From Tenacibaculum jejuense (GTDB lineage Bacteria > Bacteroidota > Bacteroidia > Flavobacteriales > Flavobacteriaceae): a stretch of 64,000 nucleotides of DNA. The notes beneath the pieces are model-generated. The model searched no databases and was not told where the DNA came from. It worked only from the letters and a program-made list of their open reading frames with translations. Position 1 is the stretch's first letter. The number at the start of each line of letters is the position of its first letter. Shown here one piece after another: positions 35,629-45,031 of this stretch. The stretch covers positions 4,550,880 through 4,614,879 of the forward strand of contig NZ_LT899436.1 in the NCBI RefSeq assembly GCF_900198195.1, written 5' to 3'. The position numbers were made by a program, and so were the translations under genes.

Positions 35629-38238
35629 TTGGCAAAAACGAAGGCAAAAAAGGTAACCCCATTAATGCAACAGTACAACGGAATTAAAGCGAAATATCCG
35701 GATGCCATGTTATTATTTCGTGTGGGTGATTTCTACGAAACCTTTGGTGAAGATGCTATTAAAGCCTCAGAAGTTTTAGGTATTGTATTAACCAAACGTG
35801 GAAATGGAAGTGAAAGTGAAACGGCCTTGGCTGGCTTTCCGCATCATTCGTTAAATACCTATTTACCTAAGTTAGTAAAATCTGGACTTCGTGTTGCAAT
35901 TTGCGATCAATTAGAAGACCCGAAAATGACCAAAAAGATTGTAAAACGTGGTGTAACAGAATTGGTAACTCCAGGAGTTTCTTTAAATGATGAGGTATTA
36001 CAATCGAAAACTAATAATTTCTTAGCTGCAATTCACTTCGGAAAAAAACGATTAGGCGTTTCTTTTTTAGATGTTTCTACAGGTGAATTTTTAGTAGCTC
36101 ATGGAGATGAAGCTTACATCGATAAATTATTACAAAACTTTTCGCCAAGTGAAATCTTGGTGCAAAAACAAAATAAACAACGTTTTTTAGAAGCGTTTAC
36201 TAACGATTTTCACACCTTTTATTTAGAAGATTGGGTTTTTCAAAAAGATTATGGTTACGAAACATTAATCAATCATTTTAAAGTTCAGAATTTAAAAGGT
36301 TTTGGTGTTGAAGAAATTACAGATGGTATTATTGCTGCTGGTGCAGTAATGTATTATTTATCTGAAACACAACTAAATAAAATAGAACATATTCAATCTG
36401 TAGGACGAATTGCTGAAGATCTATATGTTTGGATGGATCGTTTTACGGTTAAGAATTTAGAATTGTACGGTGGTAATTCTGTAAACTCGGTTTGTTTATT
36501 AGACATTATCGACAAAACCATTTCTCCTATGGGAGGACGTTTATTAAAACGTTGGTTGGCTTTACCGTTGAAAGATTTAAAACCAATTCAGCAACGACAA
36601 GAACAGGTTCAGTTTTTAATTGATAACGAATCATTTTTTGATACGGTTACCTATCAACTAAAACAGATTTCCGATTTAGAACGTTTAATTTCTAAAGTTG
36701 CTACAGGTAAAGTTTCTCCTAGAGAAGTTGTTTTATTAAAAAACTCATTAAAAGCGATTCATCCGATAAAATCTGCTGCTGAAAGCACTAAAAATGCTAC
36801 AGTAAAAATGATTGGTTCTTTACTGAAAGATTGTAATGATTTAATTGAAAAAATAAACACAACTTTATTTGAAGATGCTCCTGTAAATATTAATAAAGGA
36901 AATGCTATTGCTGATGGTGTTTCAGAAGAGCTAGATGAATTAAGAAATATAGCAAATTCTGGAAAAGAGTATTTAGACAATATGTTGGCTCGTGAGACTG
37001 AACGTACAGGAATTCCGAGTTTAAAAATAGCTTTTAATAATGTTTTCGGATACTATATTGAAGTTCGAAATACACATAAAGATAAAGTTCCTGAAGATTG
37101 GATTCGTAAACAGACTTTAGTAAATGCTGAACGTTATATTACTGAAGAACTTAAAGAATACGAAGCAAAAATTTTAGGTGCAGAAGATAAAATTCAGTCG
37201 TTAGAAGCTGATTTATTTATCGAACTAATTCAATACATCGTAAAAGATGTTCAAGATGTACAAAGCAACGCGCAATTAATTGCGCAACTCGATTGTTTAT
37301 TGTCTTTTGCAAACTTGGCAAAAGAAAACGATTATGTGCGTCCTGTTGTTGACAATTCTACAATACTAGAAATAAAAAATGGTCGTCATCCTGTAATTGA
37401 AAAACAATTACCAATTGGTGAAGAATATGTGGCAAACGATGTGGTTTTAAATCGCGAAAACCAACAAATCATAATGATTACTGGTCCGAATATGTCGGGT
37501 AAATCTGCGATTTTACGTCAAACTGCATTAATCGTTTTATTAGCACAAATGGGAAGTTATGTTCCTGCAACTGAAGCGAAAATTGGAATTGTAGATAAAA
37601 TATTTACTCGTGTGGGTGCTAGCGACAACATTTCTATGGGAGAATCTACATTTATGGTAGAAATGAATGAAACTGCTTCGATCTTAAATAACATCTCAGA
37701 ACGTAGTTTAGTTTTATTAGATGAAATTGGAAGAGGTACTTCTACTTACGATGGAATTTCTATTGCCTGGGCAATTACCGAATATTTACATGAACATCCT
37801 TCAAAAGCGAAAACATTGTTTGCTACGCATTATCATGAATTAAATGAAATGACAACTACGTTTGAGCGAATTAAAAACTTTAATGTTTCTGTAAAAGAAT
37901 TAGAAGACAGCATTATCTTTTTACGTAAACTCGTTGCTGGTGGAAGTAATCATAGTTTCGGAATTCACGTTGCTAAATTGGCTGGAATGCCAAATGTGGT
38001 GATTAGAAAAGCGAATAAGATCTTAAAACAGTTAGAAGAAAGTCATGCTAACAAAAATGTGGAAGACACGTTAAAAGATGTTCAAAATAACGACATGCAA
38101 ATGAGCTTCTTCCAATTAGATGATCCTTTGTTAGAAGATTTAAGAGAAGAGATTTTAGCTACAGATATCGACACGTTAACACCTATTGAAGCCTTGATGA
38201 AATTGAACGAAATTAAGCGAATGTTGGTAAAAAAATAA
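35629..38238 (+). CDS. mutS: DNA mismatch repair protein MutS
   Basis: 869 aa. The start is a TTG at 35629 (reads [16 protein letters not shown]); the next Met is residue 13, which would cut into the conserved N-terminus, so TTG is preferred. The mismatch-binding motif is [11 protein letters not shown], with the Phe-x-Glu pair. Walker [10 protein letters not shown] is near residue 620 and Walker [16 protein letters not shown] near 698; the C-terminus has dimerisation helices. Recognises mismatches and recruits MutL. Confidence 0.97.
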   Translation: MAKTKAKKVTPLMQQYNGIKAKYPDAMLLFRVGDFYETFGEDAIKASEVLGIVLTKRGNGSESETALAGFPHHSLNTYLPKLVKSGLRVAICDQLEDPKMTKKIVKRGVTELVTPGVSLNDEVLQSKTNNFLAAIHFGKKRLGVSFLDVSTGEFLVAHGDEAYIDKLLQNFSPSEILVQKQNKQRFLEAFTNDFHTFYLEDWVFQKDYGYETLINHFKVQNLKGFGVEEITDGIIAAGAVMYYLSETQLNKIEHIQSVGRIAEDLYVWMDRFTVKNLELYGGNSVNSVCLLDIIDKTISPMGGRLLKRWLALPLKDLKPIQQRQEQVQFLIDNESFFDTVTYQLKQISDLERLISKVATGKVSPREVVLLKNSLKAIHPIKSAAESTKNATVKMIGSLLKDCNDLIEKINTTLFEDAPVNINKGNAIADGVSEELDELRNIANSGKEYLDNMLARETERTGIPSLKIAFNNVFGYYIEVRNTHKDKVPEDWIRKQTLVNAERYITEELKEYEAKILGAEDKIQSLEADLFIELIQYIVKDVQDVQSNAQLIAQLDCLLSFANLAKENDYVRPVVDNSTILEIKNGRHPVIEKQLPIGEEYVANDVVLNRENQQIIMITGPNMSGKSAILRQTALIVLLAQMGSYVPATEAKIGIVDKIFTRVGASDNISMGESTFMVEMNETASILNNISERSLVLLDEIGRGTSTYDGISIAWAITEYLHEHPSKAKTLFATHYHELNEMTTTFERIKNFNVSVKELEDSIIFLRKLVAGGSNHSFGIHVAKLAGMPNVVIRKANKILKQLEESHANKNVEDTLKDVQNNDMQMSFFQLDDPLLEDLREEILATDIDTLTPIEALMKLNEIKRMLVKK

Positions 38239-38294
38239 TTTCAGTTTTCTGTTATTGGTGATTAATTATCAGTTATTAGTAAACTCTATATTAT

Positions 38295-38326
38295 CGTCAT
38301 GCTGAATTCATTTCAGCATCTCATTA
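38295..38326. repeat. REP-like element before the 184-aa gene
   Basis: CGTCATGCTGAATTCATTTC then AGCATCTCATTA; same family as the ends of 34421-34552 and 34741-34872. It contains an ATG in frame with the next gene, giving a false longer start at 38299. A degenerate partner, AACCTGAAATAAATTCAGGT, follows the gene at 38914. Confidence 0.7.
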
Positions 38327-38328
38327 TC

Positions 38329-38883
38329 ATGTCAATCAAAAAACTAAACATATATCAAATATTAGATTATCTTGAAAAAAGAAAAGCCTTGTATTTAGGT
38401 AATCATTATTCTTTTAATTCTCTTGATGCTTTTATTAACGGCTATAGTTGTACTGCAGATGATAGTCATTGGTATAGCGAGGAGTTTAACGATTTTTCCT
38501 TTTTTAATGTTTGGTTACTCGGTCATTTACCAAAACATTTTGGCGAAACTGGAGGTTGGTATTGGCAAATTCACAATAGAAATTTAAATGACGATGAAAA
38601 TGCTTTTAAAGAATTTTTCTTCTTTCTAAATCTATTCAAAACTTCTAAAAAGTTTACTGATGAAATAACAGATTTTTTTTATTCTATTGAAAACAAAACA
38701 ACTGCAACTGCCCATAAAATAGATACTGTAGAAAAAGTAACTTTTGAAAACTCTAGATCAACATGGATTTTTAGTTATTCAAATAACGAGTTAGTAGATG
38801 AAAATTGGTTTGTTACAGAAGTTAATTTTTTAAAATGGGTGCAACAGGTTAATAATACTGTCATTACCAAAGAAGATTTTTGA
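38329..38883 (+). CDS. Hypothetical protein, 184 aa
   Basis: Start at ATG 38329 (MSIKKLNIYQILDYLEKRKA), because the 10 residues before it are encoded by a REP-like repeat. Acidic and rich in Trp, Phe and Tyr (GETGGWYWQIHNRN, ENWFVTEVNFLKWV). No signal peptide or membrane segment and no family recognised. It sits between two REP-like elements, suggesting an inserted or strain-variable gene. Confidence 0.65.
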   Translation: MSIKKLNIYQILDYLEKRKALYLGNHYSFNSLDAFINGYSCTADDSHWYSEEFNDFSFFNVWLLGHLPKHFGETGGWYWQIHNRNLNDDENAFKEFFFFLNLFKTSKKFTDEITDFFYSIENKTTATAHKIDTVEKVTFENSRSTWIFSYSNNELVDENWFVTEVNFLKWVQQVNNTVITKEDF

Positions 38884-38942
38884 GGAAAAAGCTTGATTAC
38901 AAATATTCATGAGAACCTGAAATAAATTCAGGTCGACGTTAT

Positions 38943-39602
38943 TTACTCTACATTCTTAAAGTCACAAATCTTAAAAAATTCATTTCGAATACTTGCTTCG
39001 TTATAACGACCTCCGTATTCTACAGTAGTAGTGAAGCTTTCCTTGTCTTTAATTCCTCTTGATGAAACACATAAATGTTTGGCATTTACCACCACAATTA
39101 CATCTTCTGTTCCTAAAGTTTCTTGAAGATCTTTTAAAATTTGAATACACAATCGCTCTTGTACTTGTGGACGATGCGAATAATAGTCTACCAATCGATT
39201 TATTTTAGATAATCCCACAACTTTATCCTTCGGAATATAGCCTACGTGTGCGTATCCTGTAATTGGTAAAAAATGATGTTCACAAGAAGAATCTATCGTA
39301 ATATTTTGCTCGACTAACATCTTTTGATATCCGTACTTATTTTCAAAAGTAGAAATCTTAGGCTTGTTCGCAGGATTTAATCCATAGAATAACTCTTTCA
39401 CATACATTTTTGCAAAGCGATATGGAGTACCAGATAAACTATCATCTGTTAAATCTAAACCTAACTCTTCCATGATCTTTTTAAAATGAACCTGAATGTT
39501 AGCTATTTTTTCATCATCAGACTTATCAAAAGCATTAGGAACCATTGGGGTTTTAATGTTTGTAAGTATATGATTATCTCCTATGTGATCGTGTTTTTCC
39601 AT
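38943..39602 (-). CDS. folE: GTP cyclohydrolase I
   Basis: 219 aa. Zn ligands in DSSCEHHFLPITGYAHVGY (Cys, His, His) and the second Cys in NAKHLCVSSRGIKD; conserved GLSKINRLVDYYSHRPQVQE. Converts GTP to dihydroneopterin triphosphate for folate and pterins (queD at 45031 uses the same product). It lies 13 bp after the merC-like gene, with a Fur-family regulator divergent. Confidence 0.95.
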   Translation of the reverse strand: MEKHDHIGDNHILTNIKTPMVPNAFDKSDDEKIANIQVHFKKIMEELGLDLTDDSLSGTPYRFAKMYVKELFYGLNPANKPKISTFENKYGYQKMLVEQNITIDSSCEHHFLPITGYAHVGYIPKDKVVGLSKINRLVDYYSHRPQVQERLCIQILKDLQETLGTEDVIVVVNAKHLCVSSRGIKDKESFTTTVEYGGRYNEASIRNEFFKICDFKNVE

Positions 39603-39615
39603 GAATATTAGATTT

Positions 39616-40017
39616 TTAGCTTACTGTACAACATGTTTCATTTGAGCACTGGCAATATTTACTATTATATAAATGTAATCCTACTAAGCTTAAAGAAACT
39701 ACATATATAGCTGCTTCTGGAATAGCGAATAACGCAATTTTCTCATTTATAATAATGAATGCTAATAATACCCAACTCGAAAATAAAGCATATTTCATCC
39801 ATTCTTTTGATGTTTGGCTTACTGACTTAAAAATAGCAAAAAAAGAAATTACTAAAAAAATATAATCAATACTCTTCCACCAAATTGGTGCAGTTGTCCC
39901 TTCACAACATGCTCCATGAGATTGAATAACAAATAAAAAAGGTGTAAAAACACAGTGGATTAAACATAAACCGCTCGATAATGCGCCTAAAGCATCTGAT
40001 TTTTGGTTTAATAACAT
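39616..40017 (-). CDS. MerC-domain membrane protein
   Basis: 133 aa with four predicted transmembrane helices and Cys-rich ends: CLIHCVFTPFLF in helix 1 (CxxxC typical of MerC), HGACCEG in the first loop, and a tail with KYCQCSNETCC. MerC proteins move mercury in resistance operons, but in flavobacteria stand-alone copies often sit beside metal-responsive regulators. Here the divergent Fur-family gene and co-transcribed folE suggest a zinc or other metal role. Confidence 0.8.
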   Translation of the reverse strand: MLLNQKSDALGALSSGLCLIHCVFTPFLFVIQSHGACCEGTTAPIWWKSIDYIFLVISFFAIFKSVSQTSKEWMKYALFSSWVLLAFIIINEKIALFAIPEAAIYVVSLSLVGLHLYNSKYCQCSNETCCTVS

Positions 40018-40071
40018 CTATTTTTTTAATTTTGTAATTTGGTTGACAAAAATACGGTAATTTATTCTTTC

Positions 40072-40084
40072 GCAACACCGTTGC
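40072..40084. promoter_or_regulatory. Candidate Fur/Zur-type operator
   Basis: GCAACACCGTTGC is a perfect 5-bp inverted repeat (GCAAC/GTTGC) with a 3-bp centre, 14 bp before the regulator start and 54 bp before the divergent merC-like gene. Position between divergent genes suggests control of both; assignment to Zur is inference. Confidence 0.5.
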
Positions 40085-40098
40085 TTTAATTTTGTGAT

Positions 40099-40482
40099 AT
40101 GGGAATCATTAGGAAAACAAAAGCAGTAAAAATTTTACTTGATTTATTCGAGAATGAATTCTCAGCAATTTTAGCTGTTGATTTAGTAGAACGATTAAAA
40201 AATGAAATGAATAAAACTACGGTTTATCGAGCATTAGATCGTTTAGAAGATGAAGGTATTGTACATTCTTTCGTTGGAAAAAATGGTTTAAAATGGTATG
40301 CAAAATGTAAAAATAACTGTACTTCTGACCATCATAATGACATTCATCCGCATTTCGAATGTAAAAAATGTAAAAAAGTAATCTGTTTACCAGTAGAAGT
40401 TTCAATTCCAAACATTCCAAATTACACCATCGATAATACTGCTATTTTTATAACTGGTACTTGCGACAATTGTAACGATTAA
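40099..40482 (+). CDS. Fur-family metal-responsive repressor (Zur-like)
   Basis: 127 aa. A winged helix at ~1-75 with KTTVYRALDRLEDEGIVH. The metal-binding C-terminal half has HPHFECKKCKKVICL (structural Zn CxxC) and a second CDNC pair at the very end, with the His-rich SDHHNDIHPHF loop. Fur-family proteins dimerise and bind inverted repeats. Divergent from merC/folE. Zinc specificity is guessed from these partners and from the lack of iron genes nearby. Confidence 0.85.
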   Translation: MGIIRKTKAVKILLDLFENEFSAILAVDLVERLKNEMNKTTVYRALDRLEDEGIVHSFVGKNGLKWYAKCKNNCTSDHHNDIHPHFECKKCKKVICLPVEVSIPNIPNYTIDNTAIFITGTCDNCND

Positions 40483-40955
40483 TTAAAGTTTAAATCATCT
40501 TTAGTATTTATCTCTTTATCACTTCCTGCTGAGGATAAAAAATATGTGTCTTCAATAACTTTATAAGAGAAAGTTGTTCCCCAACCATCGGCTAGTAAAT
40601 AGTTGCGAAGCGGATTGTTTCTTTTGATTATATTTAACTCATCAGGATATTTACCAAAAACTTCTTTTTCCTTTTCTAAGAGCGCTTTTATTTCAACAAC
40701 TTTATTTTTAGTCACGCTTTCATTCAAACTATTTCCAGAGAAAAAAAATATAATTTTCAGTACAATAATAACTCCCATAAGTACACCTAATAAAATACCA
40801 ACTCTTTCATAAGGTGATCTCATTTTCTTTGGTGGTAAATTATTGGCTTTTTCATATGCTCTTCTTTTTTCTCTCTTTCTTCTGAAAAGAAATTCTTGTA
40901 TATCTAAAGCTATAGAACCGAATATCTATATAATGCTTCCTATAAATTCTAACAT
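40479..40955 (-). pseudogene. GspG-like pseudopilin-fold protein with in-frame stop
   Basis: An intact 114-aa frame (40823 to 40479) has one transmembrane helix (VGILLGVLMGVIIVLKIIFF) and a C-terminal DGWGTTFSYK...SAGSDKEINTKDDL, the type II secretion GspG calcium-loop pattern. In the same frame upstream the DNA encodes MLEFIGSII, a TAG (40926-40928), then DIQEFLFRRKREKRRAYEKA and NNLPPKKMRS, which reads as a natural N-terminus. The gene therefore looks interrupted by one stop; alternatively translation restarts at 40823. Overlaps the convergent Fur-family gene by 4 bp. Confidence 0.6.
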
Positions 40956-41016
40956 AGAAACAATTTATTAAAATTTCATTTTCAAGATTCAATAATAACT
41001 ATTTTTGCTGACTGTT

Positions 41017-42354
41017 ATGCAACACGATATTAGTTTTAAATATATTAATAAATTAGCTATTCCTGCTTTAATAACTGGTGTTGCAGAACCTTTGCTATCT
41101 ACAACAGATTTAGCCATTGTTGGAAACATTAAAGAAAATGCTACCGAAAGTATTGCTGCTATTGGAATTGTTGGTGCTTTTTTATCTATGCTAATCTGGG
41201 TATTTGGCCAAACTCGTAGTGGAATTTCTTCTATTGTTTCTCAATATGTTGGCGCACAGCGTATCGATGAAATTAAAAATTTACCTGCACAAGCCACAGT
41301 AATAATTGTTGGTGTTAGTTTACTAATTTTAGGATTAAGTTATCCGTTTGCAAAAGAAATTTTTCAGTTTTATAATGCATCCGGACAAGTTTTAGAGTAT
41401 TCTGTTGATTATTATAAAATCAGAGCTTTTGGTTTTCCTTTTACTTTATTTACAATCGCTGTTTACGGAACTTTTAGAGGTTTACAAAACACGTTTTATC
41501 CTATGGTTATTGCAATTATAGGAACTGTTGTAAACATTGTTTTAGACTTAGCTTTTGTTTACGGAATTGAAGGATATATTCCTGCCATGCATATCGAAGG
41601 AGCTGCCTATGCAAGTGTTATTGCACAAATTGTAATGGCTGTAATTGCTTTGGTTTTATTATACAAAAAGACTTCAATTTCTTTACGTTTTAAACTACCA
41701 TTTAATCAAGAAATTCCGAGATTTATTTCTATGGTTCTTAATCTATTTGTTAGAACTATAGCTTTAAATTTAGCTTTGTATTTCGGAACTTCTTATGCTA
41801 CAGCTTACGGAAACGAATATATCGCTGCCTATACAATTGGACTCAACTTATGGTTGATGGGTGCATTTATAATGGACGGATATTCTTCTGCAGGAAATAT
41901 TTTATCAGGAAAATTATTAGGTGCAAAAGCTTATAAAACTTTAGTAGAACTAGGAAATCGTTTGATTTTATATGGGTTTTTATTAGGAATAGCTTTGGCA
42001 ATTATTAGTTTTATTTTATATCAACCTATCGGAAGGTTATTTACACAAGAAACCGAAGTTTTAACGAGCTTCTACGAAGTGTTTTGGGTGATTTTACTAA
42101 TGCAACCTTTCTGTTCTTTGGCGTTTATTTATGACGGAATGTTTAAAGGTATGGGAGAAATGGAATATTTGCGAAATTTATTATTGTTATCGACAGGATT
42201 AGTATTTATTCCAACATTGCTTTTTTTCGATTATTTAGACTATAAATTATACGCTATTTGGATCGCTTTCTTCGCTTGGATTATTGCTCGTGGATTACCA
42301 CTAATTCTTAAGTTTAGAAGTAAGTTTTTAAGATTGTCTAAAGACGAATTATAA
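41017..42354 (+). CDS. MATE-family efflux transporter (DinF-like)
   Basis: About 445 aa from ATG 41017 (MQHDISFKYINKLAIPALIT). Twelve hydrophobic segments in two six-helix halves, with the family N-terminal pattern 'ITGVAEPLLSTTDLAIVG' and GQTRSGISSIVSQYVGA. Inner-membrane Na+ or H+ drug antiporter family; substrate unknown. Ends overlapping the convergent GNAT gene by 6 bp. Confidence 0.88.
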   Translation: MQHDISFKYINKLAIPALITGVAEPLLSTTDLAIVGNIKENATESIAAIGIVGAFLSMLIWVFGQTRSGISSIVSQYVGAQRIDEIKNLPAQATVIIVGVSLLILGLSYPFAKEIFQFYNASGQVLEYSVDYYKIRAFGFPFTLFTIAVYGTFRGLQNTFYPMVIAIIGTVVNIVLDLAFVYGIEGYIPAMHIEGAAYASVIAQIVMAVIALVLLYKKTSISLRFKLPFNQEIPRFISMVLNLFVRTIALNLALYFGTSYATAYGNEYIAAYTIGLNLWLMGAFIMDGYSSAGNILSGKLLGAKAYKTLVELGNRLILYGFLLGIALAIISFILYQPIGRLFTQETEVLTSFYEVFWVILLMQPFCSLAFIYDGMFKGMGEMEYLRNLLLLSTGLVFIPTLLFFDYLDYKLYAIWIAFFAWIIARGLPLILKFRSKFLRLSKDEL

Positions 42355-42798
42355 CTCTTTCTCAAAAACAATCTTTTGTTGTCCGCTAGTATTGGTGTAT
42401 ACTTGAACAATATCAAATCCGTTTTTAATATTTAAAATCAGCATTGGTTTAAAACGATTCATCGATTTTGTTCGAAGCTTTTTATATCCTTTCTTTTTTA
42501 CTAATTCTTCTTGTTTCTTAGCTAGTTCTTGTGCAATTCCTTTTCTTCTGAAATCAGGTAACACTCCCCCAACCCAACTGTAAAAAGTAGTTTCATTATA
42601 TCGATATCCTATTTTAAATCCAACTGGTGAATTTTCAAAATAAGTCAATACAATTATTATATCTGTTTTAGTTGTAATTCTATCAATAAAAAAATCAGGC
42701 TTTGCATCATCGAAAATTGTTTGATACAAGTGCAAAAGTTCCTTTAAAATAGTATCTTTAGGAATACCTTCAATAATTACCATTTTTATGCTTTTCAT
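42349..42798 (-). CDS. GNAT acetyltransferase
   Basis: About 149 aa from ATG 42796-42798; the longer frame to 43008 would run inside the divergent enoyl-CoA hydratase and is rejected. The acetyl-CoA loop is visible in GGVLPDFRRKGIAQELAKKQ, followed by the beta-bulge strand and KSMNRFKPMLILNIKNGF. Substrate unknown. Confidence 0.82.
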   Translation of the reverse strand: MKSIKMVIIEGIPKDTILKELLHLYQTIFDDAKPDFFIDRITTKTDIIIVLTYFENSPVGFKIGYRYNETTFYSWVGGVLPDFRRKGIAQELAKKQEELVKKKGYKKLRTKSMNRFKPMLILNIKNGFDIVQVYTNTSGQQKIVFEKEL

Positions 42799-42856
42799 GC
42801 TTCTTTTTTTCAGAAAAAATAAAATTAAGACTATTTTTGAACAAACAACTAAATAA

Positions 42857-43624
42857 ATGACAACAACAAGACTTAACGGAAGTTTATATACACATATAGA
42901 GAATAAAATAGCTACAATAGAATTTGGGCATCCTGCCAGTAATTCTTTTCCTAGTGAATTATTAGATCGCTTGACAAAAGAATTGAATACATTATCAAAC
43001 AACAACACTGTAAATATTATTGTTTTAAAATCTGAAGGAGAACGTGCTTTTTGTGCTGGTGCTTCTTTTGATGAATTAGTTGCAATTGATAATTTAGATA
43101 ATGGAAAAAAATTCTTTTCCGGATTTGCTAATGTAATTAATGCGATTCGTACTTGTTCGAAATTAGTTATCGGTAGAGTTCAAGGAAAAGTTGTAGGTGG
43201 AGGTGTTGGTTTAGCAGCTGCCTGTGATTATGTGTTAGCTACTGAAGCGGCAAGTATTAAACTTTCTGAATTTACTATTGGTATCGGACCTTTTGTTATT
43301 GCTCCTGCAGTAGAACGAAAAATTGGAGTAAGTGGTTTGGCAGAATTAACTTTAGATGCTACAAGCTGGAAAAATGCATATTGGGCAAAAGACAAAGGTT
43401 TATATGCTAAAGTTTTCGATTCTCTTTCTGAATTAGATAAAGAAGTGAACTTGTTAGCTGAAAAATTAGCTTCTTATAATCCTGATGCTTTATTTGAAAT
43501 GAAAAAAACACTTTGGGAAGGAACTGAAAACTGGAGTGAATTATTAGTTGAAAGAGCAAAAATTACAGGAAGATTAGTACTTTCTGAGTTTACTAAAAAT
43601 GCACTAGCTAAATTCAAAAAATAA
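42857..43624 (+). CDS. Enoyl-CoA hydratase/isomerase family protein
   Basis: 255 aa. Crotonase fold: AFCAGASFDELVAI (oxyanion hole) and GKVVGGGVGLAAACDYVLAT, with TLWEGTENWSELLVERA at the C-terminus. The catalytic Glu of classical hydratases is not obvious (SEFTIGIGPF), so isomerase or another crotonase reaction is possible. It is 14 bp ahead of the SUFU gene and likely shares its transcript. Confidence 0.85.
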   Translation: MTTTRLNGSLYTHIENKIATIEFGHPASNSFPSELLDRLTKELNTLSNNNTVNIIVLKSEGERAFCAGASFDELVAIDNLDNGKKFFSGFANVINAIRTCSKLVIGRVQGKVVGGGVGLAAACDYVLATEAASIKLSEFTIGIGPFVIAPAVERKIGVSGLAELTLDATSWKNAYWAKDKGLYAKVFDSLSELDKEVNLLAEKLASYNPDALFEMKKTLWEGTENWSELLVERAKITGRLVLSEFTKNALAKFKK

Positions 43625-43638
43625 TAAGAAACAAAACT

Positions 43639-44358
43639 ATGGAAAAGTCTAAATCAGGATCGCCAATTTACAGATACGACGAAAACAATAAAAATAAATT
43701 TGAAATAGCTTCTGGAGAATCTTCTCTGGAAGCTATTTCAGATCATATAGAAAAACACGTAGGAGAAATCGATATGGTTTTTCATGAAATTGTTTCTGAT
43801 CAAGTACATATTGATGTACATTGGGTTAAACCAACTGCAACAAAACCTTTTCACACTTTAGTTACTTCTGGTATGAGCGATAAACCTATGAATACTCCAG
43901 AAGGTATTGAAGGTTGTAATTATGCAGAATTAAGCATTTGTTTACCTGAAGATTGGAAAATTTCTGAAGAAGATTTTAAAGATGAAAGCAATTACTGGCC
44001 AATTCGATGGTTAAAATTTTTAGCATGTTTTCCTAATGAATACAACACATGGTTAGCTTACGGACATACTATGCCAAATGGAGATCCTGCGCAACCTTTT
44101 GATGCTAAAACTAAACTAAGTTCTGTTGTTTTATTACCTTCTATTGTTTTTAATGAACAATTTCACACGTTAACTTTAGAAAATAAATCTATAGATTTTT
44201 ACACATTAATTCCTTTATATCAAGAAGAGTTAGATCTTAAAATGACCAAAGGTGTTGAATCTCTTTTTAATGGTTTTGATAAACACAATATTTCTGATGT
44301 TTTGAATTTAACTAGACCTAATATTGCTAAACGTAAAAAGTTATTTGGATTGTTTTAA
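43639..44358 (+). CDS. Suppressor-of-fused (SUFU) domain protein
   Basis: 239 aa. The SUFU domain (PF05076) covers ~30-200: VHIDVHWVKPTATKPFHTLV, TSGMSDKPMNTPEG, YAELSICLPEDWKI and PIRWLKFLACFPNEYNTWL. No signal peptide. SUFU-domain proteins act as immunity proteins in some polymorphic toxin systems, but many stand alone, and here the neighbours are metabolic and GNAT genes with no toxin. Function unknown. Confidence 0.85.
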   Translation: MEKSKSGSPIYRYDENNKNKFEIASGESSLEAISDHIEKHVGEIDMVFHEIVSDQVHIDVHWVKPTATKPFHTLVTSGMSDKPMNTPEGIEGCNYAELSICLPEDWKISEEDFKDESNYWPIRWLKFLACFPNEYNTWLAYGHTMPNGDPAQPFDAKTKLSSVVLLPSIVFNEQFHTLTLENKSIDFYTLIPLYQEELDLKMTKGVESLFNGFDKHNISDVLNLTRPNIAKRKKLFGLF

Positions 44359-44371
44359 ATCGTATTGAATT

Positions 44372-44821
44372 ATGATATCTCTTGTTAGAACCGATTCAGA
44401 AAACAAAGATTTTAGAGCTTTAGTAAAACAATTGGATGCTTTTTTAGCTGTTACAGATGGTGATGATCATGATTTTTACAATCAATACAACAAACTCGAT
44501 CTTATCAAACATGTTGTTCTTATTTATGTTGATAACGAACCTTTAGCTTGTGGAGCCATTAAACAATACGATACAACTACAATGGAAATTAAAAGAATGT
44601 TTACTTCTGAAAAAGCAAGAGGTAAAGGTTTGGCTTCACAAATACTAAAAGCATTAGAAATTTGGGCAAAAGAACTTTCTTTTAATCGATGTATTTTAGA
44701 AACTGGAATTAGACAAGTTGAAGCAGTTCATCTTTACAAAAAAAACAATTATAAAATCATAGAAAATTACGGACAGTATTCTGGTTTAGAAGAAAGTATT
44801 TGTTTTGAAAAAAGAATTTAA
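44372..44821 (+). CDS. GNAT acetyltransferase
   Basis: 149 aa. Acetyl-CoA motif FTSEKARGKGLASQILKALE; ETGIRQVEAVHLYKKNNYK at the end. Follows SUFU at 13 bp and is probably co-transcribed. Small-molecule or protein N-acetyltransferase; substrate unknown. Confidence 0.88.
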   Translation: MISLVRTDSENKDFRALVKQLDAFLAVTDGDDHDFYNQYNKLDLIKHVVLIYVDNEPLACGAIKQYDTTTMEIKRMFTSEKARGKGLASQILKALEIWAKELSFNRCILETGIRQVEAVHLYKKNNYKIIENYGQYSGLEESICFEKRI

Positions 44822-44906
44822 AAATATCTTCTAACTTTTATATCACTACATTATTAACTCTTTAATTTTTTAAATTAACGTATGCAATGCGAGTGAATTA
44901 AAATTG

Positions 44907-44914
44907 TATTTTTG
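44907..44914 (+). promoter_or_regulatory. -7 box for the small membrane protein/queD
   Basis: TATTTTTG matches TAnnTTTG, 21 bp before the ATG at 44936. Confidence 0.6.
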
Positions 44915-44935
44915 CGGAATATTTTAATTGAAATT

Positions 44936-45031
44936 ATGGGAGAAAATATTTTATTTCTTGGATTAGCATTAGCTGTTGGCGTTGTATACTTTGTTAACAA
45001 GTATAGAAATAATAAAAAATTTAGAAGGTAG
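44936..45031 (+). CDS. 31-aa single-span membrane protein
   Basis: MGENILFLGLALAVGVVYFV forms one transmembrane helix, followed by the basic tail NKYRNNKKFRR. It has its own -7 box and its stop codon overlaps the GTG start of queD by one base (TAGTG), so it is probably real and coupled to queD. Function unknown. Confidence 0.6.
   Translation: MGENILFLGLALAVGVVYFVNKYRNNKKFRR

Noticed and set aside
38299..38328. Ten extra N-terminal residues of the 184-aa gene
   Set aside because: Encoded by a REP-like element; the ATG at 38329 is the natural start.
42799..43008. N-terminal extension of the GNAT gene on the minus strand
   Set aside because: Overlaps the divergent enoyl-CoA hydratase coding sequence; the extension is its antisense.
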